Positions 1 to 8,586 of a stretch of DNA of 64,000 nt are shown here, in pieces. Origin of the DNA: Allorhizobium undicola ORS 992 = ATCC 700741 (GTDB lineage Bacteria > Pseudomonadota > Alphaproteobacteria > Rhizobiales > Rhizobiaceae); contig NZ_JHXQ01000014.1 in NCBI RefSeq assembly GCF_000621665.1, positions 1 through 64,000 on the forward strand, given 5' to 3'. Position numbers and translations under genes: made by a program. The notes under the pieces were generated by a model. The model searched no databases. It was not told the origin of the DNA and was given only the letters and a program-made list of their open reading frames with translations. How positions within the stretch are numbered: position 1 is the stretch's first letter; each line of letters starts with the position of its first letter.

Positions 1-253
1 TCGCAGCGAACATACGCCACCAGACGCCCTTTTTGCTCCAGCGGCTGAAGCGCCGGAAGACGCTATTCCACTCGCCGAAGACCTCTGGCAAGTCACGCCA
101 GGGCGAGCCCGTGCGCACGATCCAAAGCACGGCTTCCACGAACATCCGGTTGTCGCGGCCCGACGACCCCCGTGTCCGTTCGTCACCAATGATGTGCGTC
201 GATATCCGCGCCCACTGCTCGTCCCGAAGGATCAACCGGTCCAATACGCCCAT
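1..253 (-). CDS. IS5-family transposase, N-terminal part (cut by window edge)
   Basis: Read on the minus strand from an ATG at 253, this gives about 84 residues beginning MGVLDRLILRDEQWARI and continuing with RDNRMFVEAVLWIVRTGSPW and RDLPEVFGEWNSVFRRFSRW. This is the N-terminal domain of IS5-family (IS427-like) DDE transposases. The rest lies outside the window. It is the first of several IS fragments in the first 3 kb. Family assignment is by recalled motif resemblance. The IS end between about 255 and 310 could not be fixed. Confidence 0.8.
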   Translation of the reverse strand, partial: MGVLDRLILRDEQWARISTHIIGDERTRGSSGRDNRMFVEAVLWIVRTGSPWRDLPEVFGEWNSVFRRFSRWSKKGVWWRMFAA

Positions 254-379
254 GACTGCCTCCAAAAGACAGTCTTGAATCTGATTTGCTCAGCCTTGGG
301 AATCCCAAGAGTCCACAAGACCTAGCGCGGCTATCGGCATTGTAGCCGTAACGCCGAACAGGAGGGTAGGGCACAACGT

Positions 380-655
380 ATGCGGCAGATCGATATCGAC
401 AGCCTGGACGAGGCAACCCTCATCGAACTCAACGCGCGCATCGTCGAGCGTCTGCAGCTTTTGCATCACCAGCGAACCACGGCGGCCCTTCAAGGCATCA
501 GAATGGGCAGCCGTGGAGTTTGGAAGGTCCTGGCGGTCTTCTGGTTCGTGGTGTCGTCATCCGCCGGAACAAGAAGACGCTGACGGTGCAGGCCGATGAT
601 AACCGTCAATGGAATGTTTCGCCGACCCTAATGAAGCCCACCGGGGTCAAGTCGG
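380..655 (+). pseudogene. Small rhizobial hypothetical protein, frameshifted
   Basis: An ATG at 380 opens a frame reading MRQIDIDSLDEATLIELNAR and on to GIRMGSR near residue 42. That frame then becomes implausible and stops at 583. A second frame continues the sense from about 520 with RGVVIRRNKKTLTVQADDNR and QWNVSPTLMKP. Joined, the two pieces make one protein of about 85-90 residues with an acidic helical front and a beta-rich, basic C-terminal half. The frameshift lies near 505-525. Function unknown. The C-terminal half resembles short nucleic-acid-binding beta domains only in general character. Confidence 0.45.
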
Positions 656-663
656 TGATGCGG

Positions 664-824
664 TCAGGACCTGGCAACGATCATCGTGGCCAATGGAGGA
701 ATGGTCGGGAGCGATGTGTCGATCCCCAGCCGATCGCCGAGATAGTGCCAGAACGACAGACCAAGCTTTTGGCAAGTCCTCATCAGGCCCAGCATACTGT
801 CGCGCGCCTGGCGTCCGTTGCGAC
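664..824 (-). pseudogene. Transposase C-terminal remnant (IS66-like)
   Basis: The minus-strand frame ending at 664 reads RNGRQARDSMLGLMRTCQKL then GLSFWHYLGDRLGI and PTIPPLA before its stop. The pattern of an RTCQKLG helix, a WxYLGxRL segment and a PPL tail recalls the C-terminus of some IS66-type transposases. The frame runs into the left end of the IS3 element near 825, so the element was probably truncated by that insertion. Family assignment is from memory and uncertain; the fragment is clearly not functional. Confidence 0.4.
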
Positions 825-889
825 TGACAGAGGTGGCTCGGTTTGTCTGAACAGCTTCGTGCGTTTCGCTAAGTGGTTTTCGGCGCTGT

Positions 890-1816
890 TTATGCCGCGA
901 GCGAAATTGGCTGCGGCTGGTTGAAGTAGACCTGATCCGGGGTTTTCCGGTCAAGGGATGAATGTGGGCGTCGGTTGTTATAGAAGGCCAGGTATCGATC
1001 GATCCCGGCGCGAACCTCAGGGACCGACTTGTAGGCGTGGAGATAGACCTCTTCGTATTTGATCGACCGCCACAGCCTCTCAACGAAGACATTGTCCCGC
1101 CACGCTCCCTTGCCATCCAGCGAGATGCTGATTTCAGCGGCCTTCAACAGCTTGATGAAGTCGACGGAGGTGAACTGGCTGCCCTGGTCCGTGTTGAATA
1201 TCTCTGGCTTGCCGTGGCGCGACAGGGCTTCCTCCACCGCCTCGATGCAGAATGCCGTTTCCAGCGTGATCGACAGCTTCCATGACAGAACCCGGCGGCT
1301 GAACCAGTCGATGACGGCGCAGAGATAAACGAAGCCCCGCGCCCTCGGGATATAACTGATGTCCATCGCCCAAACCTGATTGGGTCGGGTAATGGCGAGG
1401 TTCTTGAGAAGATAGGGATAGGCCTTGTGGCCCGGTGCGGGTTTGGAGGTGTTCGGACGGCGATAGATCGCCTCGATGCCCATCTTCCGCATCAGCGTGC
1501 GCACATGCAGGCGGCCGACCTCATGGCCTTCTGCATTCAAAAGCCCCTGCAGCATCCGGCTCCCGGCGAAAGGATAATCCAGATGCAGTTCATCGATCCG
1601 ACGCATCAAAGCCAGATCGGCGGTCGAAGCCGGTTGCGGAAGATAGTAGACGCTGCCTCGACTGATGCCGAGTACTCTGGCCGGGCGGGAGACGGACAGT
1701 TCGTGGTTCCGGTCAATCATCGTTTTCCGCTCAGCAATCCGGCCTTGCCGAGCGCGCCGGCTATCGAAGCAGGGACCGTGGCTCCAGTGGGGCCGCGTAA
1801 GCCCTAAGCGGAGCAT
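890..1816 (-). CDS. IS3-family transposase OrfB (rve integrase domain)
   Basis: The frame shows an HTH_21-like front (SRGSVYYLPQPASTADLALM) and the HVRTLMRKMGIEAIYRRP segment. The DDE catalytic core follows: D in VWAMDISYIPRARGFVYLC, D in IFNTDQGSQFTS, and E in FVERLWRSIKYEEVYL. The end has the typical YNNRRPHSSLDRKTPDQVYF. In IS3 elements this product is normally made by programmed frameshifting from orfA. The natural junction is probably near the A-rich run at the codons for ERKTMID. Residues before that point come from the odd inserted segment at 1767-1814 and are probably not native. The catalytic residues are intact. Confidence 0.85.
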   Translation of the reverse strand: MLRLGLTRPHWSHGPCFDSRRARQGRIAERKTMIDRNHELSVSRPARVLGISRGSVYYLPQPASTADLALMRRIDELHLDYPFAGSRMLQGLLNAEGHEVGRLHVRTLMRKMGIEAIYRRPNTSKPAPGHKAYPYLLKNLAITRPNQVWAMDISYIPRARGFVYLCAVIDWFSRRVLSWKLSITLETAFCIEAVEEALSRHGKPEIFNTDQGSQFTSVDFIKLLKAAEISISLDGKGAWRDNVFVERLWRSIKYEEVYLHAYKSVPEVRAGIDRYLAFYNNRRPHSSLDRKTPDQVYFNQPQPISLAA

Positions 1817-2093
1817 CGTTCTCCAGCGTCAGCTCGCCAATCTTGGCGTGCAGGCTTTTGACATCGACGGCGTGGGCCGCATCCTCCTTCCGCTCGTCGC
1901 CGAAGACGCCAACCGCGCCGTCGAGCAGTTGATCTTTCCATTGCTTGATCTGGTTCGGATGCACATCGAACTGCTGGGCGAGCTCGATCATTGTTCTCTC
2001 GCCCTTGATCGCAGCGAGTGCGACTTTCGCCTTAAAGGCGCGGCTGTGGTTATGGCGTGATCGTTTCGTCATCATGGCTCCTGTTCCCGGCAT
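1761..2093 (-). CDS. IS3-family OrfA (HTH protein), altered C-terminus
   Basis: The frame reads MTKRSRHNHSRAFKAKVALA and on through IELAQQFDVHPNQIKQWKDQ, the helix-turn-helix of IS3 OrfA proteins. It ends with a leucine-zipper-like LHAKIGELTLEND. The usual continuation (AGALGKAGLLSGKR) is present in the DNA but in another frame, because about 48 bases lie between it and LEND. The visible protein therefore ends in an unrelated tail. The first in-frame ATG gives MPGTGAMMTKR; the ATG before MTKRSRH is the more likely start. Activity is doubtful. Confidence 0.7.
   Translation of the reverse strand: MPGTGAMMTKRSRHNHSRAFKAKVALAAIKGERTMIELAQQFDVHPNQIKQWKDQLLDGAVGVFGDERKEDAAHAVDVKSLHAKIGELTLENDAPLRAYAAPLEPRSLLR
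1763..1818. repeat. About 48-bp palindromic insertion inside orfA, flanked by ATCG
   Basis: ATCG occurs at 1763-1766 and again at 1815-1818. Between them lies a segment containing the imperfect palindrome GGCTCCAGTGGGGCC (1780-1794). Removing one ATCG plus the segment would bring the LEND codons of orfA close to the AGALGKAG codons, as in intact IS3 elements. It looks like a tiny secondary insertion or a scar. Confidence 0.4.
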
Positions 2094-2159
2094 ACTGCCG
2101 TGTTCAAAAGCCGAAAGCCACTTATCTCACCTGTTCAATTTTCCCAAGCCACCTCTGTA

Positions 2160-2490
2160 GACCTCACTGCCAACGACCTTGACGTCCATATGCGGGTATC
2201 TGGTGAAGATGCCGTCCGTCGGGTCGTATTCGACGTTTGCGTCGTGATAGGACGTCGTTCCCTGCGGACCGGTTTTTTGGGCGCGGGCGCCATCTGGGCC
2301 ATAGACGAAGCTGGTTTCCGCCCCACCTGATGTGACGGAGGAAATTCGGTTGGCGGGGTCATAGGCGAGCGCGCGCGTGCCGTCGCTGACGAGATTTCCA
2401 TTGGCATCATAGGTGAAAGCAACGCCATTGATTGACGTGGAAGCGTGCGGCCGCACGCCGTTGCCCGCAGGATAGACGAACTGGCCGAGC
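2160..2490 (-). pseudogene. RHS/YD-repeat protein fragment
   Basis: The minus-strand frame carries YD repeats: FTYDANGNLVSDGTRALAYD, PANRISSVTSGGAETSFVYG and TTSYHDANVEYDPTDG. These are typical of the RHS-repeat core of polymorphic toxin or cell-surface proteins. The fragment is cut on one side by the IS3 element ending near 2159. On the other it joins directly to the second IS3 at about 2490. Only about 110 residues of a normally very large protein remain, so it is a relic. Confidence 0.75.
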
Positions 2491-2700
2491 CTTCCGCACA
2501 CCATAGACCTGGAAGTTCTCGTTGAGCACCCGACGTATCTCGACTTTCATGGCCATGTCGCGCCGAGCATGGGCTGACAGGCGATCGACGCCCATACGTT
2601 TGGCGATGACCTCATAATAGGTGGACGCGGTAATTGGCAGCAGTCTGCAGATCGGCTCGACCCCGAGCCGCGATCGGTGTTCGTCGATGAAGGAAATCAT
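2490..2700 (-). pseudogene. IS3-family OrfB, N-terminal fragment
   Basis: Reads [40 protein letters not shown] and VLNENFQVYGVRK, the opening of IS3-group OrfB. At about 2490 the frame jumps into the RHS sequence in place of the expected VWRQL continuation. The DDE domain is absent, so it is inactive. It directly follows orfA (2697-3077) with the usual short overlap. Confidence 0.75.
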
Positions 2701-3077
2701 CGCTTCAGTGGGCGGTCGAGCTCCGCCATCGCAAAATATGCTGAGGCTTTGCGCAGAATTTCATTAACCTGACGAAGCTCCCGGTTCTCGCGCTCCAAAG
2801 CCTTCATCTTCTCCGCCACATCGCTCGGCAGGCCAGCCCGCTTGCCGCTGTCGACCTCGGCTTTCTTCACCCATTCATTGAGCGTGTGTGCCGAGCAGCC
2901 GATCTTGGCCGCTATCGAGGAGACCGCCGCCCCACGGGACGGATGATCGGCTTCATTTTCAGCCACCATTCGAACGGTGCGGGCGCGGACTTCAGGAGAA
3001 AATTTGGTCGTCGTTTTGCTTGTGATAGACCCTACTTCTCTCGAGTTGGGGTCTCCGGTAAATCCGGTGCGGTTCAC
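2697..3077 (-). CDS. IS3-family OrfA of the truncated second IS3
   Basis: The frame contains [40 protein letters not shown] and [20 protein letters not shown] followed by [15 protein letters not shown]. This is the classic HTH plus coiled-coil OrfA of IS3-group elements. The longest frame begins at a GTG inside the terminal repeat and the true start is probably slightly downstream. The repeat TGAACCGCACCGG...GGAGAC, read in reverse complement at 3050-3076, looks like the IS end. OrfA itself seems intact, but its partner OrfB is truncated. Confidence 0.7.
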   Translation of the reverse strand: MNRTGFTGDPNSREVGSITSKTTTKFSPEVRARTVRMVAENEADHPSRGAAVSSIAAKIGCSAHTLNEWVKKAEVDSGKRAGLPSDVAEKMKALERENRELRQVNEILRKASAYFAMAELDRPLKR

Positions 3078-3588
3078 TGTCCAATTTGTCAGATGCCCGA
3101 CACAGCCTTCGTTAAGTCAATCTCGCTGCTCCCAACGTAAGCATTTAAAATCAAGCCGCTAAGACATCTCGTCCGGCGATGCCAGTCGCGTTGGCATGAG
3201 ATTTGAAAGTATTTGTCTTTGAAAGTGGTGGGGCCTGTAACGGCGATGCCGGCCGGTAAATGATTATTCGGTACCGGTCGGCAGGAGGGGAGGCGGACCA
3301 TATCAAATCGTCAAATGGATTTCGTCGAAGAAGAGAACAATGGAAGCCAGAGAGCGAACGGTCTGAGGGGCCACATCCCCGATAACTTTCAACCGCGGAC
3401 GAGCGCAGTTACGGATCTTGAGCCAAACGACGGTTTGATAGATGGGACGCATATTGCCGGGCCACCCCGTACCAGGTGCACAGTGCAGCATCTCCTCGAT
3501 GGTCCGTCGGCTACGAACATCCTGGCGTCGTTGCCGCGTCGATCAATGCACGAATGCCTCTTCCCAACCTGGAATTAGCGACAAAGCG
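3077..3588. other. Intergenic region, no convincing gene
   Basis: About 500 bases between the IS3 end and the SnoaL-like gene. Short frames exist on both strands, but none shows a recognisable domain or a good ribosome binding site. No strong hairpin or repeat was noticed. Confidence 0.5.
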
Positions 3589-4161
3589 ATGTGCCACGAA
3601 CAAATTACCGAATTACTTGATCGCGAGGCGATCCGCGACTGTCTTTATCGATACTGTCGCGGGATAGATCGGGCAGACGAGGCGGCGCTGCGCAGTGCGT
3701 ACTGGCCCGATGCGCATGACAATCACGGCGCTTATTCCGGCTCCGCCGAGGGGTTTATAGAGTTCGCTCTGGGTGTCTTCAAGACCGAACCGCGCAATAT
3801 CCATCAGATCACGAATGTTCTGATTGAGTTCATCGATCCGACGGAGGCTGCCGTCGAGAGTTACTTCACTGCGTTGCAGCGGGGACCGGACGGCGCGAGG
3901 ACGATACGTCAGGTTCTCTTGTGTGGCCGCTATTGCGATCTGTTTCAGAAAAGAGAAGGTGAATGGCGCATTGCCGAGCGGACCGTCGTCTACGATTGGC
4001 TCGAGGAGCAGACCGCGCCAGTGACCTCCGAAACGGAGCGTTTCGGTCTCCGGCAGCCGATCGGGGCATCGTATCCGGCCGATCCGGTCTACGCGCTCGT
4101 GAACCGTCGTTTTCTTCAAAAACGTGAAGAACTGATCCACATTGCGAAAACGCCTCGGTGA
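3589..4161 (+). CDS. SnoaL-like / NTF2-fold family protein
   Basis: A 190-residue protein beginning [20 protein letters not shown]. It shows the SnoaL-like_4 pattern: an N-terminal [20 protein letters not shown] helix with [18 protein letters not shown] (aspartate/histidine in the cavity). It continues with INVxxx-type beta strands ([20 protein letters not shown]) and [20 protein letters not shown]. Such proteins are cone-fold dehydratases, isomerases or hydroxylating-dioxygenase beta-like subunits acting in the cytoplasm. The ATG at 3589 starts the conserved domain; the open frame extends upstream without similarity. The double SDR gene follows 120 bases downstream on the same strand, suggesting a shared small-molecule pathway. 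Confidence 0.75.
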   Translation: MCHEQITELLDREAIRDCLYRYCRGIDRADEAALRSAYWPDAHDNHGAYSGSAEGFIEFALGVFKTEPRNIHQITNVLIEFIDPTEAAVESYFTALQRGPDGARTIRQVLLCGRYCDLFQKREGEWRIAERTVVYDWLEEQTAPVTSETERFGLRQPIGASYPADPVYALVNRRFLQKREELIHIAKTPR

Positions 4162-4281
4162 TGAGCGGTTTAAAATCTTCGTCGGTGGCCGAATGTAAAC
4201 CACCCGACCTCTCAATCTACGGCCATACCGGGGTGGTCGTCCGAAAAGACATGGACCGGGAAACGGTCAGGAGAATTCCTC

Positions 4282-5787
4282 ATGAAACAGCAAGGACGCG
4301 TCGTCATCATTACAGGCGCTGCAGGCGGGATCGGCCGCGCACTCGTCGACGCTCATCTCGCTGTCGGGGACATAGTTGTTGCCGCAGACCTTCCGGACAG
4401 CGGCGTGCTTGAACTGGTTCGCGGTTTCGGCGCGGCGGATCTCGGGCTTGAATTCGATGTCTCGCGGGAAGAAGATATCCTTGCCCTTTATGCGCGGATC
4501 GACGCGCAGTTCGACCACATCGACGTTCTTGTCAAAAATGCTGCGATGGGACCCAGCATGGCCGCGACCACTGAGACCCCCATCGATGACTTCCGACGCG
4601 CATTGGCGGTAAACCTGATCGGGCCCTTCCTCATGGCTCGCGAAGCGGCGCGGCGGATGCAGCCAGGTGCTGCGATTATCAACGTCGCCTCAATGGCGGG
4701 CATAATTGGCAACCCAAAACGCAACGCCTATGCTGCTTCGAAAGCGGGCCTTATCTCGGTTACGAAATCGCTCTCATGCGAGTTGGCTTCACTTGGCATC
4801 CGCGTGACGGCAGTGGCGCCGGGCTATGTGCGCACGCCGATGGTTGCGCAATTGGAACGCGCTGGCCAGACGAACTTGGCGGCGGCGCGTAGCCGTGTGC
4901 CGATGGGGCGGATGGCGCGTCCGGACGAAATTGCGCGAGCCGTGCGGTTTCTCGCCAGCCCGGATGCGCATTACATCAATGGCACGGTGCTGACAATTGA
5001 TGGGGGGTGGATGTCCTTCAACCAGCCCGGCGATGCGCACCCGCGAGTAAGCGAAATACCAGTAGCCGAGCTTTCCTGCCCGCTACAATCAACCACTAAG
5101 CGGATCGTCCTCGTCACGGGCGCCGCGACCAGCATAGGCGCGGCCGTTGTTCGCCGCTTTGCAGCAAACGGCGATACCGTCGTAATTGCAGACATAAACG
5201 GCGCGGCAGCGGTGAAGCTCGCAAAATCCCTCGGCGGCGAGCACATGGGAAAATCCGTGGACGTCTCAAGTGAAACGGAGGTGGTAGCACTGTTCGACGA
5301 TGTGCGGAGGCGGTTCGGGCGGCTTGAGGTCCTCGTCAACAGTACCGCTTGGCCCGACAGCTACGAGTCGAGAGTTGAGCATACGCCTCCGGAAATCGCG
5401 CGCGTCATTGATGTCAACCTCACCGGTGCCTTCACCTGCGCGCGTGAGGCTATCAAGATGATGCGGCCAGACGGGGTAATCCTGAACATCGGATCAATTG
5501 ACCGTTCCCTGACGATTGCCCAGCGCCATGCGTATGGCGCATCAAAGGCGGGGTTGGAAATTCTGACCCGCTGCATGGCGGCCGAACTCGGGCCGGTTGG
5601 CATTCGGACTGCGACGATTGCTCCTGGCTTCATTCACACACCTGATAGTGCACGGAAAGCGATCAGCCGCCGCAACCCGGCCCGTAGCGGTGGGCAGTTC
5701 GAAGGCATGGCAAACGCCGCGTTTTTTCTAGCTTCGCCAGATGCTTCTTACATCAACGGTTCGACCCTCTACGTCGGCAACGGCTGA
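4282..5787 (+). CDS. Fused tandem SDR oxidoreductase (two Rossmann domains)
   Basis: 501 residues with two complete short-chain dehydrogenase domains in one chain. Domain 1 (about 1-250) has TGAAGGIGRA (NAD(P) binding), an NAA motif as KNAAMG, the serine in INVASMAG and YAASKAG (Tyr and Lys). Domain 2 (about 270-501) has TGAATSIGAA, NSTAW in place of NNAG, the serine in LNIGSIDRS and YGASKAG. Both catalytic Ser-Tyr-Lys sets are present. The acidic residue after strand 2 (VVAADLPD, VVIADINGA) suggests NAD(H) preference. A ribosome binding site AGGAG precedes the ATG by 8 bases. Ordinary SDRs are about 250 residues. Substrate unknown; an alcohol or sugar-alcohol is plausible. The neighbouring SnoaL-like protein may act in the same pathway. 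Confidence 0.85.
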   Translation: MKQQGRVVIITGAAGGIGRALVDAHLAVGDIVVAADLPDSGVLELVRGFGAADLGLEFDVSREEDILALYARIDAQFDHIDVLVKNAAMGPSMAATTETPIDDFRRALAVNLIGPFLMAREAARRMQPGAAIINVASMAGIIGNPKRNAYAASKAGLISVTKSLSCELASLGIRVTAVAPGYVRTPMVAQLERAGQTNLAAARSRVPMGRMARPDEIARAVRFLASPDAHYINGTVLTIDGGWMSFNQPGDAHPRVSEIPVAELSCPLQSTTKRIVLVTGAATSIGAAVVRRFAANGDTVVIADINGAAAVKLAKSLGGEHMGKSVDVSSETEVVALFDDVRRRFGRLEVLVNSTAWPDSYESRVEHTPPEIARVIDVNLTGAFTCAREAIKMMRPDGVILNIGSIDRSLTIAQRHAYGASKAGLEILTRCMAAELGPVGIRTATIAPGFIHTPDSARKAISRRNPARSGGQFEGMANAAFFLASPDASYINGSTLYVGNG

Positions 5788-5883
5788 AGGTCGGACGATT
5801 GGATTGTCCCACGATCAGAACATTCACGGGGTGTCCCGGATCAGCGCCCATGAGACAGGTTTGGTTTAACTGAGCAGAGGGGA

Positions 5884-6047
5884 TTTATCGAGCATTACAA
5901 TTATGGCCGATACCACGAAAGCCGCGATAATCTCACCCCGCCGACGTCTACTTCGGACGCGGCCAGACCATCCTGACCGAACGCGAAAGGATCAAACGAG
6001 ACACCATCAAACAGAGCCGCTCGAACCACCAAGCCAAAGCCGCTTAA
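5884..6047 (+). pseudogene. IS3-family OrfB C-terminal remnant
   Basis: In frame from 5884 the sequence reads FIEHYNYGRYHESRDNLTPA then DVYFGRGQTILTERERIKR and a stop TAA at 6045-6047. This is the characteristic C-terminus of an IS3-family OrfB (the YHES...NLTPADVYFGRG pattern). No upstream catalytic part is present. A terminal-repeat-like stretch ending near 6123 (GATGACGGACA) may be the IS end. Confidence 0.75.
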
Positions 6048-6426
6048 ATCAACCCGCTAACCGAGCCGGAAACTCAAGTCTTCAAAAGCCAAAAACGTCT
6101 CAAATCATTCGATGACGGACAAAATTGGAGACAACCCCACATCAAATGTAAGCGCGATTTTCCATGCGCATTGACGGCCTGACCGGTGAACCGCCCTCGC
6201 ATTTGTAGCGATTATTCCGGCTCTGTTAGGCGGCGGCAGAGGCTTTGGGGGGCTTGTCGCAAATTTTGTTGGTTAATTGCCTGCAAAATCTTTGCGACAG
6301 GCCCGCCCGCACAGTTGGCATGTAGTTTGCAATTCCCTTCTCGCCCGGCGACAAAAGCAGTCAGCTCGTAATCGCCGGGTCGATTAGCATCATAGGTCAC
6401 AGCGACCAGATAGAAGGAAAGCCCAA
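6048..6426. other. Intergenic region with one inverted repeat
   Basis: About 380 bases between the IS remnant and a small open frame. It holds an inverted repeat: CTTGTCGCAAATTTTG at 6253-6268 and CAAAATCTTTGCGACAGG at 6284-6301, pairing with a two-base bulge across a 15-base loop. It could be an operator, an IS end or a terminator. No gene was recognised. Confidence 0.4.
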
Positions 6427-6648
6427 ATGACCCAGACTTCCGAAAGGTCCTTTGAAACCGTCGAAGACCGGGCGGCACCGGCTCTCACAGTGACAGATCA
6501 ACAGGCCGTATCCGTAGGAGAGAGGAGTTCCGGCTTTGCTGAAACCATCCCCGATCACGGTAAAGATGACTTGATCGTCGCGCATGTGCCTGAAGTCTAC
6601 GTTGTAGTTGTGGATATCCCGTGTCACGACAGCCCCTGGCTGCTCTGA
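6427..6648 (+). CDS. Small hypothetical protein upstream of the type I secretion genes
   Basis: A 73-residue open frame starting MTQTSERSFETVEDRAAPAL, preceded by AGGAAAG about 8 bases upstream. It is acidic in its first half and ends with a hydrophobic, valine-rich strand (EVYVVVVDIPCHDSPWLL). No signal peptide or known domain. A hairpin terminator (6665-6693) follows directly, which supports a real short transcription unit. It could be a small peptide related to the exporter, but there is no direct evidence. Confidence 0.35.
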   Translation: MTQTSERSFETVEDRAAPALTVTDQQAVSVGERSSGFAETIPDHGKDDLIVAHVPEVYVVVVDIPCHDSPWLL

Positions 6649-6664
6649 GCGACTAGACAGTTTT

Positions 6665-6693
6665 GGAACCGGCAGCGAAAGGCTGCCGATTCC
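6665..6693 (+). terminator. Hairpin after the small open frame
   Basis: GGCAGC at 6671-6676 pairs with GCTGCC at 6682-6687 around the loop GAAAG, and flanking GGAA/TTCC extend the stem. No long T run follows, so it may be a terminator or a 5'-leader structure of the ABC gene. Confidence 0.45.
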
Positions 6694-6834
6694 GCTCTAC
6701 AGGCTTTGATCCTACCAAACAGCGGCACCTTTGTTTTCTATATGCATCGCGTTCTGGCCATGGCGTTGTGTTTCACCGCCGAGGACGGAGGTAAGGTCGT
6801 GCGCGGCCGAATGCCCCGAGGGGAGACATTATTA

Positions 6835-8586
6835 GTGACTGACTTTGCAGCAATATCGAGCAGCAGGAGCGCTGATCCCGCCTCCGCCCTACGCGACTGC
6901 CGAACGGCCTTCATTGGCGTTGGCATTGCGAGCGCACTCGTCAACATTCTCTATCTCACCGGCTCCTTCTTCATGCTCGAGGTTTATGATCGCGTGCTGC
7001 CGAGCCGGAGCATTCCTTCGCTCATCGCCCTCTGTCTCCTCGCACTGCTGCTCTACGGATTCCAGGGGGTATTCGAGCTGATCCGCGGCCGCATGCTCGT
7101 GCGTATCGCCGGCGCGCTCGACGAAAGCCTCAGCGGGCGCATCCATCGGGCGCTCGTCAAGGCACCGCTGAAGCTCAAGATGCGAGGGGACGGCCTTCAG
7201 GGCCTGCGCGATTTCGATCAGGTCCGGTCATTCCTTTCAGGCACCGGGCCGGCTGCTCTCTTCGACCTGCCCTGGCTTCCCGTATATCTCGCCATTTGCT
7301 TTCTGTTTCACCCGGTCATCGGCATGGTCGCCGTGGTCGGCGGGATGATCCTGACGCTTCTCACCTATCTTACCAATCGTGGCACCCAGGCGCCCGCCAA
7401 GAAGGCGGCCGAAGCGGGCGGACACCGCAACGCCTTACTGCAGGCGTCGCAGCGCAATGCAGAGGTCGTTCAGGCTATGGGCATGTCGGAGCGCATGACC
7501 GAGCGTTGGGAGCGATGCAATGCCGAATATCGTGAAGAGAATCGCCGTACCTCCGATATCGGCAACGGCTATAGTGCGATGTCGAAGGTGTTCCGTATGG
7601 TGCTGCAATCGGGCGTGCTCGCAGCCGGTGCGGTCCTGGTGATCGAGGGACAGGCGTCGCCGGGCATCATCATCGCCGGCTCCATCCTGACTGCCCGAGC
7701 GCTTGCTCCGGTCGAACTCGCGATCGGCAACTGGCGCGGTCTCGTCTCGGCGCGCCAGAGCTGGCAGCGCCTCAAGGAACTGCTGAAAGCCCTGCCCGAG
7801 ACGGAAATGTCCCTGGCCCTGCCAAGCCCGCAAGAGCGGCTCAGCGTCGAGGCCCTGGCAAGTGGTCCGCCAGCGGCGCAGCGCCTCGTTGTCGCGGATG
7901 TGACCTTCACCATGCGAGCGGGTGACGCCCTTGGCGTCATAGGCCCGAGCGCATCGGGAAAATCGTCGCTGGCGCGCGCCATCATCGGCGTCTGGCCCGC
8001 CTATCGCGGCTCGGTCCGCCTGGATGGCGCAGCACTCGACCAATGGGATAGCGATGCTCTCGGCAAGCATATCGGCTACCTGCCTCAGGCGGTCGAGCTT
8101 TTCGCTGGAACCGTTGGCCAGAACATCGCTCGCTTTGCGCCGGACGCTACCTCCGAGGCGATCGTCGCCGCCGCCAAGGCTGCCCGGGTCAATGATCTGA
8201 TCCTCCGTCTGCCCAATGGCTACGATACCGAGATCGGCGAGGGCGGTATGGCGCTTTCAGCCGGCCAGCGCCAGCGCGTCGCGCTGGCACGGGCGCTTTA
8301 CGGCGATCCCTTCCTGGTCGTCCTAGACGAGCCGAACTCCAACCTTGATGCGGAAGGCGAACAGGCATTGAGCGAAGCGATCATGAATGTGCGTACGCGC
8401 GGCGGCATCGTCGTAGTTGTCGCTCATCGCCAGAGCGCGCTTGCGAGCGTCAACTTCGTGCTGACGATGCAGGAGGGCCGCATGCAGGCCTTCGGCCCGA
8501 AGCCAGAAGTCCTTGGCAAGGTACTGCGCCAGCAGCAGAGGCCTGCGCCACTTAAGATCGTTGAAGGCCAGGAGACGAAGCAATGA
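6835..8586 (+). CDS. prtD: Type I secretion ABC transporter (PrtD family)
   Basis: Inner-membrane ABC exporter, 583 residues from the GTG at 6835, which has GGGGAGA about 9 bases upstream. The frame is open further upstream but that part has no similarity. Membrane helices include AFIGVGIASALVNILYLTGS and SIPSLIALCLLALLLYGFQG. The ATPase domain has Walker A GPSASGKSS, a Q-loop (LPQAVELF), the signature LSAGQRQR and Walker B FLVVLDEPNSN with a downstream VVAHR histidine. PrtD/AprD/HasD proteins pair with an HlyD-type adaptor and an outer-membrane TolC to export RTX proteases. The stop overlaps the ATG of the adaptor (ATGA), and RTX substrates lie downstream. No TolC homologue is present in the window. 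Confidence 0.9.
   Translation: MTDFAAISSSRSADPASALRDCRTAFIGVGIASALVNILYLTGSFFMLEVYDRVLPSRSIPSLIALCLLALLLYGFQGVFELIRGRMLVRIAGALDESLSGRIHRALVKAPLKLKMRGDGLQGLRDFDQVRSFLSGTGPAALFDLPWLPVYLAICFLFHPVIGMVAVVGGMILTLLTYLTNRGTQAPAKKAAEAGGHRNALLQASQRNAEVVQAMGMSERMTERWERCNAEYREENRRTSDIGNGYSAMSKVFRMVLQSGVLAAGAVLVIEGQASPGIIIAGSILTARALAPVELAIGNWRGLVSARQSWQRLKELLKALPETEMSLALPSPQERLSVEALASGPPAAQRLVVADVTFTMRAGDALGVIGPSASGKSSLARAIIGVWPAYRGSVRLDGAALDQWDSDALGKHIGYLPQAVELFAGTVGQNIARFAPDATSEAIVAAAKAARVNDLILRLPNGYDTEIGEGGMALSAGQRQRVALARALYGDPFLVVLDEPNSNLDAEGEQALSEAIMNVRTRGGIVVVVAHRQSALASVNFVLTMQEGRMQAFGPKPEVLGKVLRQQQRPAPLKIVEGQETKQ

Larger units (their letters stand above)
826..2159. mobile_element. IS3-family insertion sequence, about 1.33 kb, with inverted repeats
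   Basis: The left end carries CAGAGGTGGCTCGG starting at 828. The right end, read in reverse complement, carries CAGAGGTGGCTTGG (2144-2157), giving matching terminal inverted repeats. Between them lie orfA and orfB on the minus strand in the usual overlapping arrangement. The element separates a transposase remnant on its left from an RHS remnant on its right. Exact ends are uncertain by a few bases, and no target duplication was recognised. Confidence 0.75.
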
